In this document: piece after piece, positions 17,126 through 27,500 of the stretch | Position numbering within the stretch: the stretch's first letter is position 1 | How the letters are laid out: each line of letters begins with the position of its first letter | Assembly: GCA_934463165.1 (NCBI GenBank) | Contig: CAKSJG010000012.1 | Coordinates: 1 to 64,000, forward strand | Direction of reading: 5' to 3' | Length of the DNA stretch: 64,000 nt | Source of the DNA: an uncultured Clostridia bacterium | GTDB taxonomy: Bacteria > Bacillota > Clostridia > UMGS1810 | Notes under the pieces: model-generated | Told to the model about the DNA's origin: nothing | What the model saw: the letters and a program-made list of their open reading frames with translations, nothing else | Databases searched by the model: none | Program-made: the position numbers and the translations under genes

Positions 17126-17359
17126 ATGGAAAATTATAAGTATTTCAAAAATGAAAAGTGTGAGTTTTTCCCGTGTCACAAACTTCGGGGTGATTTTTTC
17201 AACTGTATGTTTTGTTTTTGCCCGCTCTACGGCATGGGAGACAAATGCGGAGGGAATTTTAAATATACGGATTCGGGAATAAAGGACTGCTCCGACTGCA
17301 CGGCGGTGCATTCAAAATCCGGGTATGACCATGTGATTAAAAAGCTCTCGGGAAAATAA
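17126..17359 (+). CDS. Cysteine-rich small domain protein (PF04071-like)
   Basis: 77 residues with about ten cysteines in a metal-binding pattern: CEFFPCH, FNCMFCFCPLYG, DKCGG, DCSDC. This spacing and the NCMFCFCPLY motif fit the cysteine-rich small domain family, presumed zinc- or iron-binding, which is sometimes fused to or near cobamide-related enzymes. No such partner is in this window, so the function is unknown. Complete, monocistronic, followed by a terminator shared with the convergent glycosidase gene. Confidence 0.8.
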   Translation: MENYKYFKNEKCEFFPCHKLRGDFFNCMFCFCPLYGMGDKCGGNFKYTDSGIKDCSDCTAVHSKSGYDHVIKKLSGK

Positions 17360-17365
17360 CGCAAA

Positions 17366-17418
17366 AAGGACTGCATACAAATGACTTTTAAAATTATTTT
17401 GCATGCAGCCTGTTTTTT
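17366..17418. terminator. Bidirectional terminator
   Basis: GGACTGCAT...ATGCAGCC hairpin followed by T7 on the plus strand, between the convergent Cys-rich and GH106-like genes. Confidence 0.8.
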
Positions 17419-17432
17419 TATTAACCGCTTAT

Positions 17433-20400
17433 TTATTTTTCTTTAATTTCAAACACGGGTGATTTAAGTATGCCTGCGCTCTCAAAATCATATTCATATG
17501 ACCACTCTTCGCCTTTGGTATACCAGCTGCTCGGGTCAAACCATGTAAAGTAACCGCAGTTATGCAGCTGACCGAACGTGTTGATTCTTGTGCCGAAGAG
17601 AGTGAATTCTATTTTGTGTCTGCCATTTTTGAGGTCTTTAAACTCCGTGATGTACGGCGCGAATGCCGAAATTTTCATCGGGCAGCCGTCTACGCTCACA
17701 CCGACAACTGCGCCTCTGTATCTGCTTGTCTTTATCTTAAGATCACAGTCGGGCACATCAAGCTCTGTTTCATAAACAACGTTTCCGCCGTAGAACGGCA
17801 TGCCGTTTGAGGAAAGCTCTCCGAAATGAATTTTATCGGACGGCTCTTTGATTAAAACATCGCATCCATTTACGGCTACATCAAAATCTCCGAGGAGGAA
17901 ATAATTCTCAACGCTTATTCTCTTTGAAATCGGAGCGGTGATCTCGATTATGTTTTCACCTTTCTCTATAGCGCCGACGCTGTATTTCTTAATGCTTTCG
18001 TCAACATAATATCCTACAGGTTCAAGCGCAATGTCTCTGCCGTTTACCGTCATTTTTTCGGCTTCTTCACCTGCGATGAAGCAGTTTTCAATATCAGCCT
18101 CGCTGTTTACGGTAAACCTGAATGTCAAATGATGCTCTGTATTTTCGCCCTCAATTGCCCACGGCTGAATGTCATAGCCGTCGGCGCGCGGATAATTCCA
18201 GATTTTTCTGCATTTAAGGTCAATGCGAAGCATCTCTTCTTTCGGCATAAATTCGCCGCCGTCAACACTGTACTCCGGCATGTCGAGAACAACAACGTTG
18301 TCCTCGCATCTTCTGCAGCTTACAGCGTTTTTAATGCTTGTTTCAAATTTATCATCGGAGGATTCCTCCTCAGCTTCGCCGCAGCCTCTGCCCTCTTCAA
18401 GCTTTATCAGCAGGCTGTCCCAAGAATAAACCTTTTTGCAGATATACGTTTTTCCGTTTTCGGTTTTGAAGTTAAGTTTTTCCGTTTTCCCGGTAATTGT
18501 ATTGTAAAGCGTCGGTATGTATTCACCGTCTAACGTGAATATGCAATCGTCAAATACCGATACGTCCGTCTGTTTGTTTTCCTTGCAGTGAGCAATAAAA
18601 AGCCATTTTACATCTCCGTCCTGTCTCATTGCATGAATCATGTTATACAGTGTCTTGCCCTCTGTGTTTATAAGCTTAACATTGCGCTCTTCGTCAAGAG
18701 CGTTAAGAATCGATACCTTGTCACAATCGGCATGGATGCTTTTATCATACAGCTTTTTAATCTCTTCGGACTCTTCAAGCTCAACATATTTCGGGCATTC
18801 GCCGACAAATATAAGCTTTCCGCCTTTTTCGGCAAATTTTTTGAGTATATCAAACGTGGTCTTACGTAGGTTAATGCATCCGGGGACTACAACCGTTTTG
18901 TAATTCATGCTGCCGACCGAAAGCTTCTTATCATCCGTAGCTTTATACAATCCCGGAAGCATGGATTCGCTGATAAAATCGAAATCAGCCATGCCGGAGA
19001 TAAGCCACTGCGTTATATTTTGGAAGTTATCGTCAAGCTTTCTTTGAACATCATAGCTCGTGTCGGACGGGCCGAATTTTATCCAGAAGCTTTCTATCGG
19101 GTGAATTACGCCTATATCCACAAGCGGCTTGCCCCTTGTCAGCGCCGTATTTACCCTTGAAAAGTGATTTTCTATGTAGCCGTAGTGATCATACCACGGT
19201 GATTGGTAGCTTATGCTTGCGGGGAAATCCCTCTTTGCCGATCCTTTCATTGATACCCATGCAAGGTGAGGAACTCTTATGCTGACTCCGAGAGCTGCCT
19301 GCCAGTCTCCCTGGAACTTATGACCGCGGAAGTCAAAATCCCAATTTGTAACGCCGTATAGTTCTGAAGTCATTGCTTCTTTATTCATCTGGTGACAAAC
19401 GGACTGAGTTTGTTTTGCCGTGGTAAACTCGGTAGCGTTGCAAAGAATATCTATGCCCGGATATGTAAATCCGCGGTACAGGCGCATTGTCTCGCTCGCA
19501 TAAAGAGTCTGTGAGAAGAGAGTAGCCTCATAAAGCACATGCCCCGTCAGCGCCAGGCCGTATTTTCGGCATCTTTCGCCGTACTGATCAAAAAAGCTTT
19601 CGGCAAATCTTTCGCATACATGGTCATGAAAACCGTATCTTGTGCGCGACGGTCTGCCGTTCGGCAGATCATAAAATATCTCGGGGAGGGTCTCCGTTAT
19701 GTCAATTCCGTATGCCGCCTTAAAGGTATCGGCAAAATCGGTAGTCCACGGAATAGTTGCATCTGCGCGGCTGTCGGCAAACGGAAGAGTTTTTTTGACG
19801 CCAAAATGAGCTTCATCGGTAAAAATTGCGGGAACGCTCTTGCCGAAGCTTTCGCCTACCGCGTCTTTATATCCGTCAACGGTTATGTCAAGAAACTTTT
19901 TAACCGCGTTTTTATCGAGCGTGTCAACGTATGTCTGATTGTTAAACCAACCCGTTTCATCGGCAGTTTTCACATAGGCATAACGCTTCATACCATCGCA
20001 CTTTTCGCCCTCATTTATTTTTTTATATGACTTAAGAGTTTTGTCACCGTTTAAAACGATGTCATATATACCGATAAGGTACGGAAGCCCCTCTTTGACT
20101 CCCCTTTCCTTATCGCAAAACTTAACCGGAGTTTCGCTCCACATAAGAGCCTTTTGCCTGAAGGCTTTTGTTTTTGTAACCATGCCGCCCGCAGAGCCCG
20201 ATGCCCAACGGTCTTCGTCATAGAGCCATGCAAGCATGTTTTCTTCTTCGGCTTTATCGCGGCATGCCTTTATGAGCTCCATAAATTCCTTTCCGAGATA
20301 TTCCGTCGCCATGCCGGCTCTCGTATGCATATGGAATCCGCCGAGACCCATTTTTTTGAAGCATTCTATCTGCCTCAGCAGCACTTCTTTTTTAAGAGCG

Positions 20401-20498
20401 CAGTTCCATGCCCAGAACGGTGTGCCTCTGTACTCCGATGTCGGGTTTTCAAAAAGCTTCATGTCAAGCTCTTTGGTATTATTTTTTTTGTAAAGCAC
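17433..20498 (-). CDS. Large glycoside hydrolase, GH106-like (putative alpha-L-rhamnosidase)
   Basis: 1021 residues. The N-terminal motif TPFWAWNCALKKEVLLRQI...MGLGGFHMHTRAG (about residues 25-63), then ENMLAWLYDEDRW and a later IFTDEAHFG carboxylate motif, resembles the barrel of GH106 alpha-L-rhamnosidase-type enzymes; the C-terminal third resembles galactose-binding-like beta-sandwiches. No signal peptide, so it is probably intracellular. It follows the Asp-box gene 20530-21633 by 31 bp and is likely co-transcribed. The start could instead be the ATG at 20462 (MKLFENPTSEYRG), also preceded by a purine run. Family call is by recalled motif only. Confidence 0.6.
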   Translation of the reverse strand: MLYKKNNTKELDMKLFENPTSEYRGTPFWAWNCALKKEVLLRQIECFKKMGLGGFHMHTRAGMATEYLGKEFMELIKACRDKAEEENMLAWLYDEDRWASGSAGGMVTKTKAFRQKALMWSETPVKFCDKERGVKEGLPYLIGIYDIVLNGDKTLKSYKKINEGEKCDGMKRYAYVKTADETGWFNNQTYVDTLDKNAVKKFLDITVDGYKDAVGESFGKSVPAIFTDEAHFGVKKTLPFADSRADATIPWTTDFADTFKAAYGIDITETLPEIFYDLPNGRPSRTRYGFHDHVCERFAESFFDQYGERCRKYGLALTGHVLYEATLFSQTLYASETMRLYRGFTYPGIDILCNATEFTTAKQTQSVCHQMNKEAMTSELYGVTNWDFDFRGHKFQGDWQAALGVSIRVPHLAWVSMKGSAKRDFPASISYQSPWYDHYGYIENHFSRVNTALTRGKPLVDIGVIHPIESFWIKFGPSDTSYDVQRKLDDNFQNITQWLISGMADFDFISESMLPGLYKATDDKKLSVGSMNYKTVVVPGCINLRKTTFDILKKFAEKGGKLIFVGECPKYVELEESEEIKKLYDKSIHADCDKVSILNALDEERNVKLINTEGKTLYNMIHAMRQDGDVKWLFIAHCKENKQTDVSVFDDCIFTLDGEYIPTLYNTITGKTEKLNFKTENGKTYICKKVYSWDSLLIKLEEGRGCGEAEEESSDDKFETSIKNAVSCRRCEDNVVVLDMPEYSVDGGEFMPKEEMLRIDLKCRKIWNYPRADGYDIQPWAIEGENTEHHLTFRFTVNSEADIENCFIAGEEAEKMTVNGRDIALEPVGYYVDESIKKYSVGAIEKGENIIEITAPISKRISVENYFLLGDFDVAVNGCDVLIKEPSDKIHFGELSSNGMPFYGGNVVYETELDVPDCDLKIKTSRYRGAVVGVSVDGCPMKISAFAPYITEFKDLKNGRHKIEFTLFGTRINTFGQLHNCGYFTWFDPSSWYTKGEEWSYEYDFESAGILKSPVFEIKEK

Positions 20499-20529
20499 AT
20501 TTATCCCTCATTTTTCGTTTTAAAGTATT

Positions 20530-21633
20530 TTACCTCGGTCGGCTTATCACGCCGATTTCAAAATCGGTCTTTCCGTTTAATATATCTTCCTCGGTAAACG
20601 AAGTAAAAAGTATCTCTGCCGCTCTTTGTCTTTCGCGATCATATACAAGATAAATTTTTTCGCCGTATATATCGGCATCGGGGTAAGAAAGCTCCCCTCT
20701 GCCGTCGATAAGACATTTGTATTTCCAGCTCTTTCCGTCATCGTCGGAAAGATACGCGCTCATGTTTCGGCGCGCACTGCGCGAATCGTTATTTATCATA
20801 AGAACTCTGCCGGACGGCAGCTTTGATATGAAAAATCTTGTGTCGGGATTATCCGTTCCCGAAAGTGCGGCGGGCGTCCATGTGATTCCGCCGTCATAAG
20901 ACGCGGATTCGGCAAGCTCACCGACGTTTGTGCGCGCAAGCATCCGCACGCTGCCGTCATCTCTTTCGTATGCCATGGTTTCGTCAAACAGTGTGGATAC
21001 CTTTTCGGCTCCGCTGCGGCGAACATATGTTTTGCCGTTATCGTCCGATATGCTGTAAGTGTAATAATTACTCAGCTGATCGTAATTAAAATTGATCCAT
21101 CTGCCGTTTTTCAAAACAAGCGGCTTGCAGCGTAGAAAGCCCGTGTCAATGCATTTCGGCTCAGAAAAAACAAGAGTATCCGCATCGGGCTCTTCACAAA
21201 TGCTGAGCCATTCCGTGTGTCTGCAATCGTTAAAAACGAAACCGTCTCTTTTGACAAACGGCTGTCCGCTGCGCGGCGGCTCGTATTTGTCATTTTCCGA
21301 AAGTACATTATTTTGCACCCAAAACATAAAAAGTCTGCCGTCGGGCGCCGTCCAGAGCTGAATATCAAGGCATTGCACCATTTTTTCTCTGCTGCTTTCG
21401 ATAACCAAAAGCGGTTTTGACCATGTAGCGCCCATATCATCACTTTTTACCAGGATGTTGTAATTTTCTATATGCGGCTCTGCATCGCCGCCCGAATACC
21501 AGCCTGCAAAAATCCTGCCGCCTTTTGTTATTGCAATTGTCGGGCAGCCCTGAAATTTGCGTATGCTTTCATCGAATTTTTTGTCTGCAGGGTTATATGT
21601 TATTCTGCAGGTTTCTTTTTTTGCGTTATCCAT
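20530..21633 (-). CDS. Asp-box (BNR) protein, sialidase-like
   Basis: 367 residues, about one sialidase beta-propeller. Asp boxes: SDDMGATW, SDDNGKTY, SYDGGITW and SDDDGKSW, evenly spaced. There is no signal peptide or accessory domain. It resembles the N-terminal part of the 14433-16193 product in organisation but is much shorter. First gene of a two-gene unit with the GH106-like enzyme, so the pair probably trims the same imported oligosaccharide. I find no good Shine-Dalgarno site before the ATG; the nearest AAAGG is about 20 nt away, so the start is less certain. Confidence 0.72.
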   Translation of the reverse strand: MDNAKKETCRITYNPADKKFDESIRKFQGCPTIAITKGGRIFAGWYSGGDAEPHIENYNILVKSDDMGATWSKPLLVIESSREKMVQCLDIQLWTAPDGRLFMFWVQNNVLSENDKYEPPRSGQPFVKRDGFVFNDCRHTEWLSICEEPDADTLVFSEPKCIDTGFLRCKPLVLKNGRWINFNYDQLSNYYTYSISDDNGKTYVRRSGAEKVSTLFDETMAYERDDGSVRMLARTNVGELAESASYDGGITWTPAALSGTDNPDTRFFISKLPSGRVLMINNDSRSARRNMSAYLSDDDGKSWKYKCLIDGRGELSYPDADIYGEKIYLVYDRERQRAAEILFTSFTEEDILNGKTDFEIGVISRPR

Positions 21634-21698
21634 ATATATAATCTGAAGAGCCTTTCTTTCTTGCGTTTAATTATATTATTTTGTCTGTTTTATGCAGC

Positions 21699-21849
21699 GG
21701 AACGGTGTGGTCACCGCTCCCTACACAGTCATTGCAAGTTTGCAATAAAATTTAAACAGAATGTTATTACAATTTTTCGTTTAAACAAAATTGTAAATTG
21801 AAAATATACCTATAAATTTATTTGTAGGAAACGGTGCCCACACCGTTCC
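21699..21849. repeat. Family-A element, full copy 2
   Basis: 151 bp. Left end GGAACGGTG-TGGT-CACCGCTCC then CTAC; right end GTAGGAAACGGTG-CCCA-CACCGTTCC, an inverted version of the left. Interior with TTTAAACAAAATTG. Lies in the gene-free interval 21634-21963. Confidence 0.78.
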
Positions 21850-21910
21850 GCTTGCGCATTATAAACACAATATATTAATATTATGCAAGGAACACGCAGC
21901 TACGTGTCCG

Positions 21911-21960
21911 TAGGGGCGGATAGCATCCGCCAGCCTGTTTACGTCTGTCTTTTCGGGCGG
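21911..21960. repeat. Family-C repeat, copy 2
   Basis: TAGGGGCGGATAGCATCCGCC hairpin, then a partial inverted partner CGGGCGGATATCAACC at the end. Abuts the SLH gene stop. Confidence 0.55.
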
Positions 21961-21963
21961 ATA

Positions 21964-24513
21964 TCAACCGCCGTTTCTCAATATAAACATCTCCTGGCAA
22001 ACAAGATTTCTTGCTCTTGCAACCACGTGATCGTCTTCTCTTATATCATCAATACTGCCGACGCTGAAATCCTTGTGCACCGCATCGTAAATATAGACCT
22101 TTTTAAGAGATGAAATCGAGAAAGCTGCCGAATTCGCAGCGTCATATCTGATAACAATTTTTTTCTCGTCCGTATCACAGTTGGTTACATAACCGGTTAT
22201 ATATGTTTTAAGGTTATATACTCCGTTTTTCAGAGCGTAATCCGAATCAACCGACGCTCTTTTATCGATGTAGTCGATCTCGCCTTTGTTGTTGCAGCCG
22301 AAGATTATAACGTCTCCGCTTTTCAGAGTTTTTATATCTTTTACCGGAGAACTGTCACGCAGCGACACAGGCATGGTCAGCTTTAAGCCGCGCAGATAAC
22401 CCTCAAGTGCCGGACATGTATCGTCGTTACTCAGCATTTCGCCGCTTGAATTTCTGACAAGCATCATATCCGACAGAGCTGACGCGTTATAGTCATAAAT
22501 AACAAGCACCGGCGCAGTGCGCACACCGTTTACATTGTAAGCTTTAAAGCTGTAGGTTTCGCCGTCTTCTATGTCAGATATTGATTTCATCATGACATTA
22601 TCCTCGTCAAGACTTGCTGCATCGGAAGACACGGCAAATATTTTCGTACCTGCTCCTATGGTGATAAGACCGTTGAAAGAGTAAGCACTTGTTCTGAATA
22701 TCTGACTGCTTTCCACCGAAAGCCTGAATATGTCTTTTTGTATTGCGTCGGCTTCGCCGTCCGATCCGGACGGGATATTTTCCGCGATTTCGATTGCGGT
22801 GATTTTGCCGTCGTTATTTACAAGGTAGCGTATAAGCTGGCAGTAATCGTCGGGAGTTGCACCGAGGCTGTCCTTTGCAGCCGAAGCCGTCACGGTTTTG
22901 CCGTTCAGCTTGATTTTATCATTCATCACAAGGGTTACCCAATGGCTGTTTTCGGTAAATATTCTGCACACTACATCTCCGAGGCCCTCTGTCTTAATGC
23001 CTGTCAGATAGCCGTATACAATATCGCTCGTGTAATCTGTATACACAATCCTGCCGCGGGCATCGATATAAAATACACCCTCGGTCTTTAATTTTATCAT
23101 GCTTTTAAGCGACGGCTTTATTTCATATTCCTCATCGTCAATGCTTATCTTATTGTCGGATGCGGAAACTGCGGTTACTCTGCCCGATACCTTTTTGTCC
23201 GACAAAAGCGCGGTCTTAATCGGTTTTTTCGAGGTTTCGGATTCGGCATACAAAATTATCTGTCCGCTCTTAATATCTTCAAAAGTCTTTGTTTCTTCGT
23301 TATTTTTAATGACTGCATAATAATCCTCGCTGTTTTCATCAAGCTCAATTATCACACCCTGCTTTGTTCTCACGCTTTTTGTCACGGCGGAAACATTCTG
23401 CACCGCATACGGTTCATAGTTCATGACCTTTACTACGTCATACACGGAGTCGCCGTCGTTATCTATAAGCGTTACCGTGCCGTATTCCGGCATAAGCCTT
23501 TTAGCGGTGAGCTCTGCCATTTTTCCGTTATAGATCATTGTTGCGTTTCCGTCGATTTTTGCCGTGCGGACTTTATCCGCTGAAACGTATGTTATTTCCG
23601 TTTTATCGGCAGAGCTTATATCGTCTTCGTCGAGCACGGTAATGCGGTTGTCATCATCTTTAAGAGTGATATACATAAGCTTTGGTCTTTTAACCTTGCC
23701 GTCGTCCATGTAATATATCTCTGTGTTCATGCCGAGAAAGTCCGCCGCACCTGTCGCGCCGATGTCATATTCTACATCGCCGATTATAACTCTTCCGGGC
23801 TCTACATCACTGTCTGCCGACATCAGATCGGTATATTCGTTCGCTTCGACAATACCGTCGGTCTTATATATCGAATATCTCTCCGAAAGTATTGTGCTGT
23901 CGTCTTTTATGTAATACTTATTGCTCTCCGACACATCGGCAACGCATATGTTCGCGTCAAGCGCATTTTCAATAAGAATCATTGCGTCGTTCCACGTAAG
24001 CGCCGTACCGCTTTCACTTCCCATACCGCTGAAAAGCTTTGCTTTTATTGCGGCATTTATATATCCTCCGGGATACCCGCCGCCTGCCTCTGCAACGGGC
24101 TTATACCCTATTGCACATACGGTAAGCTTTATTGCTTCGGCAAACGAAATTGTGCTTTCGGGATAAAAATTCCCGTCGCCGTTTCCGTTTACAAATCCCA
24201 TTGCATAAGCCGCGAGGATGTATTTTCCATCGTCGGATGTCGGGTTGACATCGCCGAACACGTTATCCGCTTTGTATACATCGGCCGCATCGCCGCAAAG
24301 CTTCATTACAGACCTCGTAAAAGCGCCGCGCGTTATTTCCGCATTATCGGCATAGCCCTCGCTGCCGTCAAATATTCCGAGGGCAACAAGCTTTTCAAAA
24401 ATTGCCCCTCCTCTGCCCGTTTCGGCTTCCGATGCCAGCGCCGCTGCCGGCAGAGCTAATGAAGAGATCAACAGTCCTATGGCTATAATTCCTGAAATTA
24501 TTTTATTTATCAA
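21964..24513 (-). CDS. Secreted SLH-domain surface protein
   Basis: 849 residues. A signal peptide (about 1-27, cleavage near AALAS) is followed by N-terminal SLH motifs (about 35-190: ALGIFDG...ITRGAFTRSVMKL, YAMGFVNGNGDGNFYPESTISFAEAIKLTVCAIGY), which bind pyruvylated wall polysaccharide. The remaining 650 residues are beta-rich and acidic with repeated segments of the KISIDDEEYEI / IIELDENSEDYYAVIKNNEETK type; I do not recognise a catalytic domain. The start is TTG at 24513, with GAGGAGG 9 nt upstream. It lies 14 bp after the preceding SLH gene, the last member of the lyase operon. Probably a structural surface or scaffold protein. Confidence 0.85.
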   Translation of the reverse strand: MINKIISGIIAIGLLISSLALPAAALASEAETGRGGAIFEKLVALGIFDGSEGYADNAEITRGAFTRSVMKLCGDAADVYKADNVFGDVNPTSDDGKYILAAYAMGFVNGNGDGNFYPESTISFAEAIKLTVCAIGYKPVAEAGGGYPGGYINAAIKAKLFSGMGSESGTALTWNDAMILIENALDANICVADVSESNKYYIKDDSTILSERYSIYKTDGIVEANEYTDLMSADSDVEPGRVIIGDVEYDIGATGAADFLGMNTEIYYMDDGKVKRPKLMYITLKDDDNRITVLDEDDISSADKTEITYVSADKVRTAKIDGNATMIYNGKMAELTAKRLMPEYGTVTLIDNDGDSVYDVVKVMNYEPYAVQNVSAVTKSVRTKQGVIIELDENSEDYYAVIKNNEETKTFEDIKSGQIILYAESETSKKPIKTALLSDKKVSGRVTAVSASDNKISIDDEEYEIKPSLKSMIKLKTEGVFYIDARGRIVYTDYTSDIVYGYLTGIKTEGLGDVVCRIFTENSHWVTLVMNDKIKLNGKTVTASAAKDSLGATPDDYCQLIRYLVNNDGKITAIEIAENIPSGSDGEADAIQKDIFRLSVESSQIFRTSAYSFNGLITIGAGTKIFAVSSDAASLDEDNVMMKSISDIEDGETYSFKAYNVNGVRTAPVLVIYDYNASALSDMMLVRNSSGEMLSNDDTCPALEGYLRGLKLTMPVSLRDSSPVKDIKTLKSGDVIIFGCNNKGEIDYIDKRASVDSDYALKNGVYNLKTYITGYVTNCDTDEKKIVIRYDAANSAAFSISSLKKVYIYDAVHKDFSVGSIDDIREDDHVVARARNLVCQEMFILRNGG

Positions 24514-24527
24514 TTCTTATGCCCTCC

Positions 24528-27500
24528 TCATCCTACTGTTTCCATTAACTCTGCAATCACCTTTGCCGCCTGGGCACGGGTGCAGTTTTCAAGCGGTCTG
24601 AAGCTTCCGTCTTCAAATCCGTTTATTATGCCCGCTCCTTGCACAATTCTGAGCGGCTGCACCGCATAATCCGAAATCATATCCGCATCGGTAAAGCTCT
24701 TTACATCGGACGGAGTATTCAGCCAAATGTTCATTGCATTAAATGTGCGGTAAATTATAACTGCCATGTCCTGCCTTGTTATTGACTTTCCGACTCCGAA
24801 ATTGCCGTTTTCGTCGCCAATGATTATGTTTTTCTGTTTTGCCGCGGTGATATACGGTTCATACCATGCGCCGCCTGCCGCATCGGCAAAGCCGCTGCCG
24901 CCCTGCTGCGGTGTGATATTGAATGCACCGATTATCATCTTGACAAATTCTTCTCTCGTAACCGTATCGTTCGGGCGGAATTTTTTATCGGCCGAGGGTG
25001 AAATTATGTTTTTGTTATACAGCTTCATTATGCTGTCTTTCGCCCATGCAAGATGTGATATATCGTCAAACACATCAGATTCCGTGCCGTTTGCATCCGG
25101 TTTTGTGACGGGGGTTATGCCCATTGTATCGCTTTTGGTTTTATTGCCGCCGCCAACGGATCCGCCGCCGGAGCTTCCCGAGCCGCCGGATTGAGAGTAA
25201 TATTTTTTGTATGCTGCAATTTCATCGGAGAATACTTCTCTGAGTGATGCAAAACCGCTGACCGGGAAATGCTTTGTTATTTCCATGTTTATCTTATTGC
25301 GGCTTTTTTCCGAAAGGCTTGCGTAATATCCGTAGTCGGAATTATCTCCGAGGATAAGAGCCTTGTTTTTCGCCAGAAATTCGCTGAGACCTGCCCATGA
25401 TTTTGAATTGAGCTCATCTAAAGTCTTTGTGATTTTATCCATCATGGCAATCACATCGGCATAGCTCTCATAGCGGCGCTGCTCATAGAGAGATGCTGCC
25501 ATGTTCTTTATGCCTTCGCTGCCGAGCTCATCGAGCTCAAAGGCTTTTTTGTTGTCATTCAAAACTTTGACAATATCGTCCGTATTGTCGGCTGTATTTA
25601 TTATTTCAAGAATTTCCGCTCTGGTATCGGAATCAAAATATGTCACGTTGGCATATACCGATTCCGCTCCGTTTGAATGAACACCGACGGTGTATATTCC
25701 GCTTTTATGCGTTTCGCCGAATGTGTAATAATATAAATATCTGCCCTCGGAGTCCGCATATATCGGAGCTGTGAGCACAAGGTCGTTATTTTCGGATCTT
25801 ATTTCGATCACAACAGGGTCATAGCCCCTGCTTGTTCCGCTTATCTTAAGATTCATGACGTTAAGCTCCGGCTTATCAAGGCCGATGCCGTATTCCGCCT
25901 GCATCGATGCTGTGTAAATCTTGCGGGCTGCCGGTGAATCCGTGCCGATTACAGCGTAATCGGGGCGAAGAAGAGTCATGTCATCGGCGTTTTCGGCAAC
26001 AAATGCCTTTACGCTCACGGTTTTATCATCTCTTATGACAGAGGCGGAAAGCTCGCCGGCTCCCTCGCCGAAGGTCTTTATGTCATAAGCAGTATCGGTC
26101 ATGTTGCCGTAGCCGTCATATCGGCATACGATAAGTGCCGCTGATTTTTCCGACTGCGAATAATTGTAAACATCGCTTTTGACGGTTATCTCCGTATCGG
26201 CATCGGGCAGTGAATCCGTTACACTGCCGCCCGACGAAAATACCGGCTTCCCGACTTCAAGGTCTGCCTTTCTCGTTTTAAAGGTATATTCAGCCGCCTC
26301 CGATAACTGCTGACCGTTTTCATCATAAATGCCCGTGCTTATTTTCAGGCAATACTCCGTATCGGGCTCAAGAGCTTCAAGTGCCGATACCGTCATACGG
26401 CTGCCGGAGCATGTGACAAGCACATCCGCATTTTCGCCGTCCGACGCTCTCTCAAGAGTTACGGCGCCGTCCTCCGCATAAGCGAGATTATTTGTGAATG
26501 CAAGCTCTATGCGTGTGTCTTTTGCGGGGATGTTACCGTAGTTATTCGGGAATCCGCTGCCGACATACACAAAGTTATTCGGAGCTTCTTTTGAAAACCA
26601 CATCATATCCACATAAGCATAGTTATCATTCTGCGTCCAGGCGGGAACAGAGCCCGTCCAGCCGTTCACCTCAAGACTTACACGATATATGCCGTAATCA
26701 AGGCTTGAGCCGTCTTTACCGTTTGCAAAATCCGCAATCGGAACACTGACAAGCTTCCAGCCTGTCCAGTCCATAGGTAATTTATACATATAGTAAAACA
26801 TACCGCTGACATCGGAATCGGAATTTCCCGTTCTGAGAATCCATATGATATTGCTTATTCTGTTTGCATCATTTCTTTTTACCTCGGGATTGTATATCCA
26901 TGCATTTATGTAGCTGTAATCGGTTGCACGGAGCTTTTTATCGGCATCGTTTGTATAGAAAAAGCTGAACATTTTGTTTATTGTTCCCCAGGTCAGCTTT
27001 GCATTATCCTTGTTTCTTCTGTTATTCTCATTGCTGTGCAGAAGATTTGACGATGATTCTATCGAGCTTTCGTCGGTATATTCCCATATAACACCGCTTT
27101 GCTCCGACTGCTTTACCGTCTTAAACGAAATGCTTCTCGCGCCCGTAATCGGATTGCCGTTAACATCACGGAATTTGCCGTCAAACTCTATTGTGTATTC
27201 GCCGTTCGGTTCAAGATCGCCGTTCATTTTAATATATACTGAGTTTTCATCTGCTTCTATACTATAGCCGTCATAAAGCTTTATGCCGTTTAAAAGAACT
27301 GACACACCCGCGCTGAGATCGGCTCCGTCAATGGGATTGTTAAAGGTTATTTTAACCGTTCTTTCGCCGCCGAGATCAAGCGGAACATTCTCCGCGCCGT
27401 TTTGCACGGTTGAATCGGTTATCTTAAAAAACTTGCTCGGGGCATCAACCGTAAAGTTTGCTTCATATTCCCCGCCGAGGATGTTGCCGTATATGTCATT

